Below, piece by piece: positions 13,478 to 28,142 of a stretch of DNA of 64,000 nucleotides (position 1 is its first letter; every line of letters begins with the position of its first letter). The translations under genes and the position numbers were made by a program. Source of the DNA: Tenodera sinensis (Eukaryota > Arthropoda > Insecta > Mantodea > Mantidae); the NCBI GenBank assembly GCA_030765045.1, contig CM060971.1, positions 121,439,830-121,503,829 on the forward strand, read 5' to 3'. Below the pieces are notes generated by a model, which was given only the letters and a program-made list of their open reading frames with translations, was not told where the DNA came from and searched no databases.

Positions 13478-15233
13478 ACTGTGATGGATGTGATGGTTGT
13501 GATGGATGTGATGGTTGTGATGCATGTGATGGTTGTGTTGTTGTGACTGCTGTGATGGATGTGATGGTTGTGATGGATGTGATGGTTGTGATGGTTGTGA
13601 TTGATGTGATTGTTGTGATGGATGTGGTGGATGTGATGCTTGTGATGGATGTGATGGTTGTGATGGATGTGATGGCTGTGATGGTTGTGATGGATGTGAT
13701 GGTTATCATAGCTGCGATGGATGTGATGGTTGTGATGGTTGTGATTGCTGTGATGGATGTGATGGATGTGATGGATGTGATGGTTCTGATGGATGTGATG
13801 GTTGTGATGGATGTGATGGCTGTGATGGTTGTGATGGATGTGATGGTTATCATTGGCTGCGATGGATGTGATGGTTGTGATGGTTGTGATTGCTGTGATG
13901 GATGTGATGGATGTGATGGATGTGATGGTTCTGATGGATGTGATGGATGTGATGGTTGTGATGGATGTGATGGTTGTGATGGTTGTGATTGTTGTGATTG
14001 TTGTGATGGTTGTGATGGTTGTGATGGTTGTGTCGGATGTGATGGTTATGATTGTAGTGATGGATGTGATGGTTGTTATGCTTGTGATGGTTGTGACTGT
14101 TGTGATTGTTGTGATGGATGTGATGGATGTGGTGGATGTGATGGCTGTGATGGATGTGATGGCTGTGATGGATGTGATGGCTCTGATGGATGTGATGGAT
14201 GTGATGATTGTGATTGTTGTGATGGATGTGATGGATGTGATGGTTGTGATTGTTCTGATGGATGTGATGGACGTGATTGTTGTGATGGATGTGATGGTTG
14301 TGATGGATGTGATTATTGTGATGGATGTGATGGTTGTGATGGTTGTGATGGCTCTGATGGTTGTGATGGATGTGATAGTTGTGATGGTTGTGATGGATGT
14401 GATGGTTGTGATGGTTGTGATTGTTGTGATGGATGTGCTGGTTGTAATGGTTGTGATTGTTGTGATAGTTGTGATGGTTGTGATTGATGTGATGGTTGTG
14501 ATGGTTGTGATGGATGTGATGGATGTGATGGATGTGATGGTTATCATGGAAGTGATGGATGTGATGGTTGTGTTGGTTGTGATTGTTGTGAGGGATGTGA
14601 TGCATGTGATGGATGTGATGGTTGTGATGGATGTGATGGATGTGATGGTTGTGATGGATGTGATGGTAGTGATGGATGTGATGGATCTAATGGTTGTGAT
14701 GGATGTGATGGATGTGATGGTTGTGATTGTTGTGATGGTTGTGATGGATGTGATGGTTGTGATGGTTGTGATTGTTGTGATTGTAGTGATGGATGTGATG
14801 GTTGTGATTGTTGTGATGGTTGTGATGGATGTGATGGATGTGATCGTTGTGATGGTTGTGATTGTAGTGATTGTTGTGTTGGATGTGATGGTTGTGATTG
14901 TTGTGATGGTTGTGTTGGATGTGATAGTTGTGATTGTAGTGATGGATGTGATTGTAGTGATGCTTGTGACTGTTGTGAATGGTGTGATGGATGTGATGGA
15001 TGTGATTGTTGTGATGGTTGTGATGGATGTGATGGTTGTGATGATTGTTATGGTTGTGATTGTTGTGATGGTTGTGATGGTTGTGATGGATGTGATGGAT
15101 GTGATAGTTGTGATGGATGTGATGGTTGTGATGGATGTGATGGTTGTGATGGTTGTGATGGCTGCGATGGAATTGATGGATGTGATGGTTGTGATGGATG
15201 TGATGGTTGTGTTGGATGTGATGGATGTGATGG
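13478..15233. repeat. Block C, copy 1 (1,756 bp tandem unit)
   Basis: The unit starts at the GGACTGTG insertion and includes the one-base insertion TATCATTGG near 13852, a stretch rich in GGCTGTG/GGCTCTG variants (about 14140-14360) and a stretch rich in GATTGTAGTG and GTGTTGG variants (about 14770-14960). The next copy begins 1,756 bp downstream (15234), while the ATGATTGTTA mark lies at 15041 here and 16824 there (+1,783), showing three extra units in the second copy. A second pair of C copies lies at about 51800-55080. Confidence 0.8.
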
Positions 15234-16860
15234 ACTGTGATGGATGTGATGGTTGTGATGGATGTGATGGTTGTGATGCATGTGATGGTTGTGTTGTTGT
15301 GACTGCTGTGATGGTTGTGATGGATGTGATGGTTGTGATGGATGTGATGGTTGTGATTGATGTGATTGTTGTGATGGATGTGGTGGATGTGATGCTTGTG
15401 ATGGATGTGATGGTTGTGATGGATGTGATGGCTGTGATGGTTGTGAGGGATGTGATGGTTATCATAGCTGCGATGGATGTGATGGTTGTGATGGTTGTGA
15501 TTGCTGTGATGGATGTGATGGATGTGATGGATGTGATGGTTCTGATGGATGTGATGGTTGTGATGGATGTGATGGCTGTGATTGTTGTGATGGATGTGAT
15601 GGTTATCATTGGCTGCGATGGATGTGATGGTTGTGATGGTTGTGATTGCTGTGATGGATGTGATGGATGTGATGGATGTGATGGTTCTGATGGATGTGAT
15701 GGATGTGATGGTTGTGATGGTTGTGATGGTTGTGATGGTTGTGATTGTTGTGATTGTTGTGATGGTTGTGATGGTTGTGATGGTTGTGATGGTTGTGATG
15801 GTTGTGATGGTTGTGTTGGATGTGATGGTTATGATTGTAGTGATGGATGTGATGGTTGTGATGCTTGTGATGGTTGTGACTGTTGTGATTGTTGTGATGG
15901 ATGTGATGGATGTGGTGGATGTGATGGCTGCGATGGATGTGATGGCTGTGATGGATGTGATGGCTCTGATGGATGTGATGGATGTGATGATTGTGATTGT
16001 TGTGATGGATGTGATGGATGTGATGGTTGTGATTGTTCTGATGGATGTGATGGACGTGATTGTTGTGATGGATGTGATGGTTGTGATGGATGTGATTATT
16101 GTGATGGATGTGATGGTTGTGATGGTTGTGATGGCTCTGATGGTTGTGATGGATGTGATAGTTGTGATGGTTGTGATGGATGTGATGGTTGTGATGGTTA
16201 TGATTGTTGTGATGGATGTGCTGGTTGTAATGGTTGTGATTGTTGTGATAGTTGTGATGGTTGTGATTGATGTGATGGTTGTGATGGTTGTGATGGATGT
16301 GATGGATGTGATGGATGTGATGGTTATCATGGAAGTGATGGATGTGATGGTTGTGTTGGTTGTGATTGTTGTGAGGGATGTGATGCATGTGATGGATGTG
16401 ATGGTTGTGATGGATGTGATGGATGTGATGGTTGTGATGGATGTGATGGTAGTGATGGATGTGATGGATCTAATGGTTGTGATGGATGTGATGGATGTGA
16501 TGGTTGTGATTGTTGTGATGGTTGTGATGGATGTGATGGTTGTGATGGTTGTGATTGTTGTGATTGTAGTGATGGATGTGATGGTTGTGATTGTTGTGAT
16601 GGTTGTGATGGATGTGATGGATGTGATCGTTGTGATGGTTGTGATTGTAGTGATTGTTGTGTTGGATGTGATGGTTGTGATTGTTGTGATGGTTGTGTTG
16701 GATGTGATAGTTGTGATTGTAGTGATGGATGTGATTGTAGTGATGCTTGTGACTGTTGTGAATGGTGTGATGGATGTGATGGATGTGATTGTTGTGATGG
16801 TTGTGATGGATGTGATGGTTGTGATGATTGTTATGGTTGTGATTGTTGTGATGGTTGTGA
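15234..16860. repeat. Block C, copy 2
   Basis: This is the same variant order as 13478-15100 at +1,756 to +1,783 bp, including GGACTGTG at 15234, TATCATTGG near 15608 and ATGATTGTTA at 16824. It carries a longer run of consecutive 't' units around 15710-15820, which accounts for most of the added length. At about 16860 it passes into GATGAGATGGTTG and GTAAGTGATG variants characteristic of the 3' end of B units, so C copy 2 is fused to B sequence. Confidence 0.8.
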
Positions 16861-17042
16861 TGGATGTGATGGATGAGATGGTTGTGATGGTTGTGATGGA
16901 TGTAAGTGATGTGATGGTTGTGATGGATGTGATGGATGTGTTGGTTGTGATGGATGTGATGGTTGTGATGGATGTGATGGTTGTGATGGTTGTGATGGTT
17001 GTGATTGTGTGATTGTTGTGGTGGATGTGATGGTTGTGATGG
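16861..17042. repeat. C-to-B junction
   Basis: A short stretch carries the GATGTAAGTGATG and GATTGTGTGATTG variants that precede TTAAATGG in every B unit. At the equivalent place in the second super-repeat (about 55085-55282) there are 18 more bases just before TTAAATGG. No other feature is seen. Confidence 0.65.
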
Positions 17043-20000
17043 TTAAATGGATGTGATTGTTGTGATGGTTGTGATTGTTGTGATGGCTGTGATTGTTGTG
17101 ATGGTTGTGATTGTTGTGATGGATGTGATGGATGTGATGGATGTGATGGTTGTGATTGTTGTGATGGATGTGATGGATGTGATGAATGTGATGGATGTGA
17201 TGGTTGTGATGGTTGTGATTGTTGTGATGGATGTGATGTATGTGATGGATGTGATTGTTGTGATTGTTGTGATTGATGTGATGGATGTGATTGTTGTGAT
17301 TGTTGTGATTGTTGTGATGGTTGTGATGGATGTGATGGTTGTGATGGTTGTGATGGATGTGATTGTTGTGATTGTTGTTATGGATGTGATGGATGTGATG
17401 GCTGTGATGGATGTGATGGATGTGATGGTTGTGATTGTTGTGATGGATGTGATGGACGTAATTGCTGTGATGGATATGATGGTTGTGATGGATGTGATTG
17501 TTGTGATGGATGTGATTGTTGTGATGGATGTGATGGTTGTGATGGCTGTGATGTATGTGATGGTTGTGATAGATGTGATGGTTGTGATGGATGTGATGGT
17601 TATGATGGATGTGATTGTTGTGATGGATGTGATGGATGTGATGGATGTGATGGATGTAATGGTTGTGATTGTTGTGATGGATATGATGGATGTGATGGTT
17701 GTGATGGATGTGATGGATGTGATGGATGTGATGGTTGTGATGGTTGTGATTGTTGTGATGGATGTGATGTATGTGATGGTCGTGATGGATGTGATTGTTG
17801 TGATGGATGTGATGGATGTGATGGTTGTGATGGATGTGATGTATGTGATGGTCGTGATGCATGTGATTGTTGTGATGGTTGTGCTGGATGTGATGGTTTT
17901 GATGGTTGTTATGGTTGTGATTGTTGGGATGCTTGTGAATGTTGTGATGGATGTGGTGGTTGTGGTGGTTGTGATGGTTGTGATGGATGTGATGTATGTG
18001 ATGGTCGTCATGGATGTGATTGTTGTGATTGTTGTGATGGATGTGATGGATGTGATGGTTGTGATAGATGTGATGGTTGTGATGGATGTGATGGTTATGA
18101 TGGATGTGATTGTGGTGATGGATGTGATGGATGTGATGGATGTGATGAATGTGATGGATGTAATGGTTGTGATTGTTGTGATGGATGTGATGGATGTGAT
18201 GGTTGTGATGGATGTGATGGATGTGATGGATGTGATGGTTGTGATGGTTGTGATGGATGTGATGGATGTGATGGTTGTTTGGAATGTGATGGATGTGATG
18301 GATGTGATGGTTGTGATGGATGTGATAGTTGTGATGGATGTGTTTGTTGTGATTATTGTGATGGATGTGATGGTTTTGATTGTTGTGATGGTTGTGATTG
18401 TTGTGATGGTTGTGACGGATGTGATGGATTTGATGGATGTGATGGTTGTGATTGTTGTGATGGATGTGACGTATGTGATGGTCGTGATGGATGTGATTGT
18501 TGTGATGGTTGTGATTGTTGTGATGGTTGTGATTGTTGTGATGGTTGTGATGGTTGTGATGGATGTAATGGTTGTGATGGATGTAATGGTTGTGATGGTT
18601 GTGATGGTTGTGGTTGTTGTGATGGATGTAATGGATGTGATGGATGTGATGGTTGTGGTGGATGTGATGATTGTGATGGCTGTGATGAATGTGATGGTTG
18701 TGATGGTTGTGATGGTTGTGATGGATGTGATGGATGTGATGGTTGTGATTGTTGTGATGGATGTGATGGATGTGATGGATGTGATGGTTGTGATGGTTGT
18801 AATCGATGTGATGGTTGTGATGGATGCGATGGTAGTGATTGTTGTGATAAATGTGATGGATGTGATGGTTGTGATGGTTGTGATGGATGTGATGGATGTG
18901 ATTGTTGTGATGGTTGTGATTGTTGTGATGGATATGATGGATGAGATGGATGTGATGGATGTGATGGATGTGATGGTTGTGATGGATGTGATGGTTGTGA
19001 TGGTTGTGATTGTTGTGATTGTTGTGATGGTTGTGATGGATGTGATGGTTGTGATGGATGTGATGGATGTGCTTGCTGTGATTGTTGAGATTGTTGTGAT
19101 GGATGTGATAGTTGTGATTGCTGTGATTGTTGTGATGGTTGTGATGGATGTGATTGTTGTGATGCTTGTGAATGTTGTGATGGATGTGGTGGTTGTGATG
19201 GTTGTGATGGTTGTGATTGTTGTGATGGATGTGATGGATGTGATGGTTGTGATGGTTGTGATGGATGTGATGGATGTGATTGTTGTGATGGTTGTGATTG
19301 TTGTGATGGATATGATGGATGAGATGGATGTGATGGATGTGATGGATGTGATGGTTGTGATGGATGTGATGGTTGTGATGGTTGTGATTGTTGTGATTGT
19401 TGTGATGGTTGTGATGGATGTGATGGTTGTGATGGATGTGATGGATGTGCTTGCTGTGATTGTTGAGATTGTTGTGATGGATGTGATAGTTGTGATTGCT
19501 GTGATTGTTGTGATGGTTGTGATGGTTGTGATTGTTGTGATTGTTGTACCGGATGTGATGGATGTGATGGTTGTGATGGATGTGATGGATGTGATTGTTG
19601 TGATTGTTGTGATGGATGTGATGGATGTGATGGATGTGATGGTTGTGATGGTTGTGATGGATGTGATGGATGTGATTGTTGTGATGGTTGTGATTGTTGT
19701 GATGGATATGATGGATGAGATGGATGTGATGGATGTGATGGATGTGATGGTTATGATGGATGTGATTGTTGTGATGGATGTGATGGATGTGATGGATGTG
19801 ATGGATGTGATGGTTGTGATGGATGTGATGGTTATGATGGATGTGATTGCTGTGATGGTTGTGATGGATGTGATGGATGTAATGGTTGTGATTGTTGTGA
19901 TGGATGTGATGGATGTGATGGTTGTGATAGATGTGATGGATGTGATGGTTGTGATGGTTGTGATGGAGGTGATGAATTTGATGGTTTTGAGGAATTTGTA

Positions 20001-21975
20001 GGATGTGATGGATGTGATGGTTGTGATGGATGTGATGGATGTGAGAGTTGTGATGGATGTGTTGTGATTGTTGTGATGGATGTGATGGTTTTGATTGTTG
20101 TGATGGTTGTGATTGTTGTGATGGTTGTGATGGATGTGACGGATGTGATGGATGTGATGGTTGTGATTGTTGTGATGGATGTGATGTATGTGATGGTCGT
20201 GATTGATGTGATTGTTGTGATTGTTGTGATGGTTGTGATGGATGTGATGGTTGTGATGGTTGTGATTGTTGTGATTGTTGTGATGGCTGTGATGGATGTG
20301 ATGGCTCTGATGGATGTGTAGGATGTGATGATTGTGATTGTTGTGATGGATGTGATGGATGTGATGGTTGTGATTGTTCTGATGGATGTGATGGACGTGA
20401 TTGTTGTGATGGATGTGATGGTTGTGATGGATGTGATTATTGTGATGGATGTGATGGTTGTGATGGCTGTGATGGATGTGATGGTTGTGATGGATGTGAT
20501 GGTTGTGATGGTTGTGATGGCTCTGATGGTTGTGATGGATGTGATTGTTGTGATGGTTGTGATGGATGTGATGGTTGTGATGGTTGTGATTGTTGTGATG
20601 GATGTGATGAATGTGGTGGATGTGGTGGCTCTGATAGATGTGATGGTTGTGATGGATGTGATGGCTGTGATGGATGTGATGGATGTGATGGTTGTGATGG
20701 ATGTTATGGTTGTGATTGTTGTGATGCATGTGATGGACGTGATTGTTGTGATGGATGTGATGGTTGTGATGGATGTGATTGTTGTGATGGATGTGATGGA
20801 TGTGGTGGATGTGATGGCGGTGATGGATGTGATGGTTGTGATGGATGTGATGGTTGTGATGGTTGTGATGGATGTGGTTGTTGTGATGGTTGTGATCGAT
20901 GTGATGGTTGTAATGGTTGTGATTGTTGTGATAGTTGTGATGGTTGTGATTGATGTGATGGTTGTGATAGTTGTGATGGATGTGATGGATGTGATGGTTA
21001 TCATGGAAGTGATGGATGTGATGGTTGTGTTGGTTGTGATTGTTGTGAGGGATGTGATGCATGTGATGGATGTGATGGTTGTGATGGATGTGATGGATGT
21101 GATGGTTGGGATGGATGTGATGGTAGTGATGGATGTGATGGATCTAATGGTTGTGATGGATGTGATGGATGTGATGGTTGTGATTGTTGTGATGGTTGTG
21201 ATGGATGTGATGGTTGTGATGGTTGTGATTGTTGTGATTGTAGTGATGGATATGATGGTTGTGATTGTTGTGATGGTTGTGATGGATGTGATGGATGTGA
21301 TCGTTGTGATGGTTGTGATTGTAGTGATTGTTGTGTTGGATGTGATGGTTGTGATTGTTGAGATGGTTGTGTTGGATGTGATAGTTGTGATTGTAGTGAT
21401 GGATGTGATTGTAGTGATGCTTGTGACTGTTGTGAATGGTGTGATGGATGTGATGGATGTGATTGTTGTGATGGTTGTGATGGATGTGATGGTTGTGATG
21501 ATTGTTATGGTTGTGATTGTTGTGATGGTTGTGATGGATGTGATGGATGAGATGGTTGTGATGGTTGTGATGGATGTAAGTGATGTGATGGTTGTGATGG
21601 ATGTGATGGATGTGATGGTTGTGATGGTTGTGATTGATGGATTGTTGTGGTGGATGTGATGGTTGTGATTGTTGTGATGGATGTGATGGTTAAATGGATG
21701 TGATTGTTGTGATTGTTGTGATGGTTGTGATTGTTGTGATGGCTGTGATTGTTGTGATGGTTGTGATTGTTGTGATGGATGTGATGGATGCGATGGATGT
21801 GATGGTTGTGATTGTTGTGATGGATGTGATGGCTGTGATGAATGTGATGGATGTGATGGTTGTGATGGATGTGATGGTTGTGATGGATGTGATGGTTGTG
21901 ATGGTTGTGATGGTTGTGATTGTGTGATTGTTGTGGTGGATGTGATGGTTTTGATTGTTGTGATGGATGTGATGG
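17043..21975. repeat. Block B0, first B-type unit
   Basis: B0 begins with a single TTAAATGG at 17043, whereas later units carry a pair 286 bp apart (the pair that closes this unit is at 21690 and 21976). It contains the TTTGGAATG variant at 18278, a 378 bp internal duplication marked by GCTTGCTG at 19071 and 19449, and one TACCGG at 19547. From about 19930 to 21975 it matches 26097-28142 at an offset of 6,167 bp. It differs from units B1-B3 in internal order, and a copy of its 18.5-21.98 kb part reappears at 32.77-36.23 kb (+14,260). Confidence 0.8.
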
Positions 21976-21983
21976 TTAAATGG
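21690..21983. other. TTAAATGG landmark pair
   Basis: Two TTAAATGG motifs, at 21690 and 21976, are 286 bp apart. The same pair with the same spacing is at 27857/28143, 35950/36236, 44643/44929 and 61559/61845, while 17043 and 55283 are single. TTAAA is otherwise absent from the parts I checked, and this is among the few TA-containing, non-unit sequences of the array. It is used here as the phase mark for B units; no function is claimed. Confidence 0.8.
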
Positions 21984-24900
21984 ATGTGATTGTTGTGATT
22001 GTTGTGATGGTTGTGATGGTTGTGATGGTTGTGATTGTTGTGATGGCTGTGATTGTTGTGATGGTTGTGATTGTTGTGATGGATGTGATGGATGTGATGG
22101 ATGTGATGGTTGTGATTGTTGTGATGGATGTGATGGATGTGATGGATGTGATGGATGTGATGGTTGTGATTGTTGTGATGGATGTGATGGATGTGATGAA
22201 TGTGATGGATGTGATGGATGTGATTGTTGTGATTGTTGTGATTGATGTGATGGATGTGATTGTTGTGATTGTTGTGATTGTTGTGATGGTTGTGATGGAT
22301 GTGATGGTTGTGATTGTTGTGATGGTTGTGATGGATGTGATTGTTGTGATTGTTGTTATGGATGTGATGGATGTGATGGCTGTGATGGATGTGATGGATG
22401 TGATGGTTGTGATTGTTGTGATGGATGTGATGGACGTAATTGCTGTGATGGATGTGATGGTTGTGATGGATGTGATTGTTGTGATGGATGTGATTGTTGT
22501 GATGGATGTGATGGTTGTGATGGCTGTGATGTATGTGATGGTTGTGATAGATGTGATGGTTGTGATGGATGTGATGGTTATGATGGATGTGATTGTTGTG
22601 ATGGATGTGATGGATGTGATGGATGTGATGGATGTGATGGATGTAATGGTTGTGATTGTTGTGATGGATGTGATGGATGTGATGGTTGTGATGGATGTGA
22701 TGGATGTGATGGATGTGATGGATGTGATGGTTGTGATGGTTGTGATTGTTGTGATGGATGTGATGTATGTGATGGTCGTGATGGATGTGATTGTTGTGAT
22801 TGTTGTGATGGATGTGATGGATGTGATGGTTGTGATGGATGTGATGTATGTGATGGTCGTGATGCATGTGATTGTTGTGATGGTTGTGCTGGATGTGGTG
22901 GTTTTGATGGTTGTGATGGTTGTGATTGTTGTGATGCTTGTGAATGTTGTGATGGATGTGGTGGTTGTGATGGTTGTGATGGTTGTGATGGATGTGATGT
23001 ATGTGATGGTCGTGATGGATGTGATTGTTGTGATTGTTGTGATGGATGTGATGGATGTGATGGTTGTGATAGATGTGATGGTTGTGATGGATGTGATGGT
23101 TATGATGGATGTGATTGTTGTGATGGATGTGATGGATGTGATGGATGTGATGAATGTGATGGATGTAATGGTTGTGATTGTTGTGATGGATGTGATGGAT
23201 GTAATGGTTGTGATGGATGTGATGGATGTGATGGATGTGATGGTTGTGATGGTTGTGATGGATGTGATGGATGTGATGGTTGTTTGGAATGTGATGGATG
23301 TGATGGATGTGATGGTTGTGATGGATGTGATAGTTGTGATGGATGTGTTTGTTGTGATTATTGTGATGGATGTGATGGTTTTGATTGTTGTGATGGTTGT
23401 GATTGTTGTGATGGTTGTGACGGATGTGATGGATTTGATGGATGTGATGGTTGTGATTGTTGTGATGGATGTGACGTATGTGATGGTCGTGATGGATGGG
23501 ATTGTTGTGATTGTTGTGATGGTTGTGATTGTTGTGATGGTTGTGATGGTTGTGATGGATGTAATGGTTGTGATGGTTGTGATGGTTGTGGTTGTTGTGA
23601 TGGATGTAATGGATGTGATGGATGTGATGGTTGTGATGGATATGATGATTGTGATGGTTGTGATGGCTGTGATGAATGTGATGGTTGTGATGGTTGTGAT
23701 GGATGTGATGGATGTGATGGTTGTGATTGTTGTGATGGATGTGATGGATGTGATGGATGTGATGGTTGTGATGGTTGTAATCGATGTGATGGTTGTGATG
23801 GATGCGATGGTAGTGATTGTTGTGATGGATGTGATGGATGTGATGGTTGTGATGGTTGTGATGGATGTGATGGATGTGATTGTTGTGATGGTTGTGATTG
23901 TTGTGATGGATATGATGGATGAGATGGATGTGATGGATGTGATGGTTGTGATGGATGTGATGGTTGTGATGGTTGTGATTGTTGTGATTGTTGTGATGGA
24001 TGTGATGGTTGTGATGGATGTGATGGATGTGCTTGCTGTGATTGTTGAGATTGTTGTGATGGATGTGATGGTTGTGATTGCTGTGATTGTTGTGATGGTT
24101 GTGATGGTTGTGATTGTTGTGATTGTTGTACCGGATGTGATGGATGTGATGGTTGTGATGGATGTGATGGATGTGATTGTTGTGATTGTTGTGATGGATG
24201 TGATGGATGTGATGGTTGTGATGGATGTGATGGTTGTGATGGATGTGATGTATGTGATGGTCGTGATGAATGTGATTGTTGTGATGGTTGTGATGGATGT
24301 GATGGTTTTGATGGTTGTGATTGTTGTGATGCTTGTGAATGTTGTGATGGATGTGGTGGTTGTGATGGTTGTGATTGTTGTGATGGATGTGATGTATGTG
24401 ATGGTCGTGATGGATTTGATTGTTGTGATTGTTGTGATGGATGTGATGGTTGTGATAGATGTGATGGTTGTGATGGATGTGATGGTTATGATGGATGTGA
24501 TTGTTGTGATGGATGTGATGGATGTGATGGATGTGATGGTTGTGATGGATGTGATGGTTATGATGGATGTGATTGTTGTGATGGTTGTGATGGATGTGAT
24601 GGATGTAATGGTTGTGATTGTTGTGATGGATGTGATGGATGTAATGGTTGTGATAGATGTGATGGATGTGATGGTTGTGATGGTTGTGATGGAGGTGATG
24701 AATGTGATGGTTTTGAGGAATGTGAAGGATGTGATGGATGTGATGGTTGTGATGGATGTGATGGATGTGAGAGTTGTGATGGATGTGTTGTGATTGTTGT
24801 GATGGATGTGATGGCTTTGATTGTTGTGATGGTTGTGATTGTTGTGATGGTTGTGATGGTTGTGACGGATGTGATGGATGTGATGGATGTGATGGTTGTG

Positions 24901-27900
24901 ATTGTTGTGATGGATGTGATGTATGTGATGGTCGTGATTGATGTGATTGTTGTGATTGTTGTGATGGTTGTGATGGATGTGATGGTTGTGATGGTTGTGA
25001 TGGTTGTGGTTGTTGTGATGGATGTGATGGATGTGATGGATGTGATGGTTGTGATGATTGTGATGGTTGTGATGGCTGTGATGAATGTGATGGTTGTGAT
25101 GGATGTGATGGATGTGATTGTTGTGATGGATGTGATGGATGTGATGGATGTGATGGTTGTGATGGTTGTAATCGATGTGATGGTTGTGATGGATGCGATG
25201 GTAGTGATTGTTGTGATGGATGTGATGGATGTGATGGATGTGATGGTTGTGATGGTTGTGATGGATGTGATGGTTGTGATTGTTGTGATGGATATGATGG
25301 ATGAGATGGATATGATGGATGTGATGGATGTGATGGTTGTGATGGTTGTGATTGTTGTGATGGTTGTGATGGATGTGATGGTTGTGATGCATGTGATGGA
25401 TGTGCTTGCTGTGATTGTTGAGATGGTTGTGATGGATGTGATGGTTGTAATTGCTGTGATTGTTCTGATGGTTGTGATTGTTGTACCGGATGTGATGGAT
25501 GTGATGGTTGTGATGGATGTGATTGTTGTGATTTTGATTTTTGTGATTATTGTGATGGTTGTGATGGATGTGATGGTTGTGATGATTGTGATGGTTGTGA
25601 TTGTTGTGATGGTTGTGATGGATGTGATGGATGTGATGGTTTTGATGGATGTGATGATTGTCATGGATGTGATGGTTGTGATGGTTGTGTTGGAGGTGAT
25701 GGATGTGATGGTTGTGATGGATGTGATGGATGTGATGATTGTAATGGATGTGATGGTTGTGATGGATGTGATGGTTGTGATGGTTGTGATGGATGTGATG
25801 GCTGTGATGGATGTGATGGTTGTGATGGATGTGATGGATGTGATGGTTGTGATGGTTGTGATTATTGTGATGGTTGTGATGGATGTGATGGATGTTCTGG
25901 ATGTGATGGATGTGATGAATGTGATGGACGTGATGGATGTGATGGATGTTATGGTTGTGATGGTTGTGATAGGTGTGATTGTTGTGATGGATGTGATGGT
26001 TGTGACGGATGTGATAGTGTGATGTTTGTGATGGCTGTGATGGATGTGATGGATGTGATGGTTGTGATGGATGTGATGGATGTGATGGTTGTGATAGATG
26101 TGATGGATGTGATGGTTGTGATGGTTGTGATGGAGGTGATGAATTTGATGGTTTTGAGGAATTTGTAGGATGTGATGGATGTGATGGTTGTGATGGATGT
26201 GATGGATGTGAGAGTTGTGATGGATGTGTTGTGATTGTTGTGATGGATGTGATGGTTTTGATTGTTGTGATGGTTGTGATTGTTGTGATGGTTGTGATGG
26301 ATGTGACGGATGTGATGGATGTGATGGTTGTGATTGTTGTGATGGATGTGATGTATGTGATGGTCGTGATTGATGTGATTGTTGTGATTGTTGTGATGGT
26401 TGTGATGGATGTGATGGTTGTGATGGTTGTGATTGTTGTGATTGTTGTGATGGCTGTGATGGATGTGATGGCTCTGATGGATGTGTAGGATGTGATGATT
26501 GTGATTGTTGTGATGGATGTGATGGATGTGATGGTTGTGATTGTTCTGATGGATGTGATGGACGTGATTGTTGTGATGGATGTGATGGTTGTGATGGATG
26601 TGATTATTGTGATGGATGTGATGGTTGTGATGGCTGTGATGGATGTGATGGTTGTGATGGATGTGATGGTTGTGATGGTTGTGATGGCTCTGATGGTTGT
26701 GATGGATGTGATTGTTGTGATGGTTGTGATGGATGTGATGGTTGTGATGGTTGTGATTGTTGTGATGGATGTGATGAATGTGGTGGATGTGGTGGCTCTG
26801 ATAGATGTGATGGTTGTGATGGATGTGATGGCTGTGATGGATGTGATGGATGTGATGGTTGTGATGGATGTTATGGTTGTGATTGTTGTGATGCATGTGA
26901 TGGACGTGATTGTTGTGATGGATGTGATGGTTGTGATGGATGTGATTGTTGTGATGGATGTGATGGATGTGGTGGATGTGATGGCGGTGATGGATGTGAT
27001 GGTTGTGATGGATGTGATGGTTGTGATGGTTGTGATGGATGTGGTTGTTGTGATGGTTGTGATCGATGTGATGGTTGTAATGGTTGTGATTGTTGTGATA
27101 GTTGTGATGGTTGTGATTGATGTGATGGTTGTGATAGTTGTGATGGATGTGATGGATGTGATGGTTATCATGGAAGTGATGGATGTGATGGTTGTGTTGG
27201 TTGTGATTGTTGTGAGGGATGTGATGCATGTGATGGATGTGATGGTTGTGATGGATGTGATGGATGTGATGGTTGGGATGGATGTGATGGTAGTGATGGA
27301 TGTGATGGATCTAATGGTTGTGATGGATGTGATGGATGTGATGGTTGTGATTGTTGTGATGGTTGTGATGGATGTGATGGTTGTGATGGTTGTGATTGTT
27401 GTGATTGTAGTGATGGATATGATGGTTGTGATTGTTGTGATGGTTGTGATGGATGTGATGGATGTGATCGTTGTGATGGTTGTGATTGTAGTGATTGTTG
27501 TGTTGGATGTGATGGTTGTGATTGTTGAGATGGTTGTGTTGGATGTGATAGTTGTGATTGTAGTGATGGATGTGATTGTAGTGATGCTTGTGACTGTTGT
27601 GAATGGTGTGATGGATGTGATGGATGTGATTGTTGTGATGGTTGTGATGGATGTGATGGTTGTGATGATTGTTATGGTTGTGATTGTTGTGATGGTTGTG
27701 ATGGATGTGATGGATGAGATGGTTGTGATGGTTGTGATGGATGTAAGTGATGTGATGGTTGTGATGGATGTGATGGATGTGATGGTTGTGATGGTTGTGA
27801 TTGATGGATTGTTGTGGTGGATGTGATGGTTGTGATTGTTGTGATGGATGTGATGGTTAAATGGATGTGATTGTTGTGATTGTTGTGATGGTTGTGATTG

Positions 27901-28142
27901 TTGTGATGGCTGTGATTGTTGTGATGGTTGTGATTGTTGTGATGGATGTGATGGATGCGATGGATGTGATGGTTGTGATTGTTGTGATGGATGTGATGGC
28001 TGTGATGAATGTGATGGATGTGATGGTTGTGATGGATGTGATGGTTGTGATGGATGTGATGGTTGTGATGGTTGTGATGGTTGTGATTGTGTGATTGTTG
28101 TGGTGGATGTGATGGTTTTGATTGTTGTGATGGATGTGATGG
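21976..28142. repeat. Higher-order unit B1 (6,167 bp)
   Basis: The unit is phased by TTAAATGG at 21976, with the next equivalent mark at 28143. It contains TTTGGAATG near 23283, TACCGG at 24129 and 25484, and the one-base loss GATAGTGTGATG near 26018. The stretch 21976 to about 26090 matches 28143 to about 32257 with no difference I could see in three translated frames. The remainder repeats 19.93-21.98 kb. Sequence from 19.93 to 32.26 kb is thus two tandem 6,167 bp units. 6,167 is not a multiple of 9 or of 3. Confidence 0.88.

Noticed and set aside
17043..17050. TTAAATGG as a transposon target site or insertion scar
   Set aside because: No terminal inverted repeats, target-site duplication or inserted sequence flank it; the neighbouring bases continue the 9-bp array. 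It is best seen as a mutated unit copied with B.
23284..23922. Cys-Asp-Gly ORF of 212 residues repeated at 18279, 29451, 37544, 46237, 56510, 58148 and 63144 as a conserved small gene family
   Set aside because: The ATG is made by the TTTGGAATG variant and the stop by GATGAGATGG; both are simply parts of the B unit copied with it. Conservation is that of the surrounding non-coding array.
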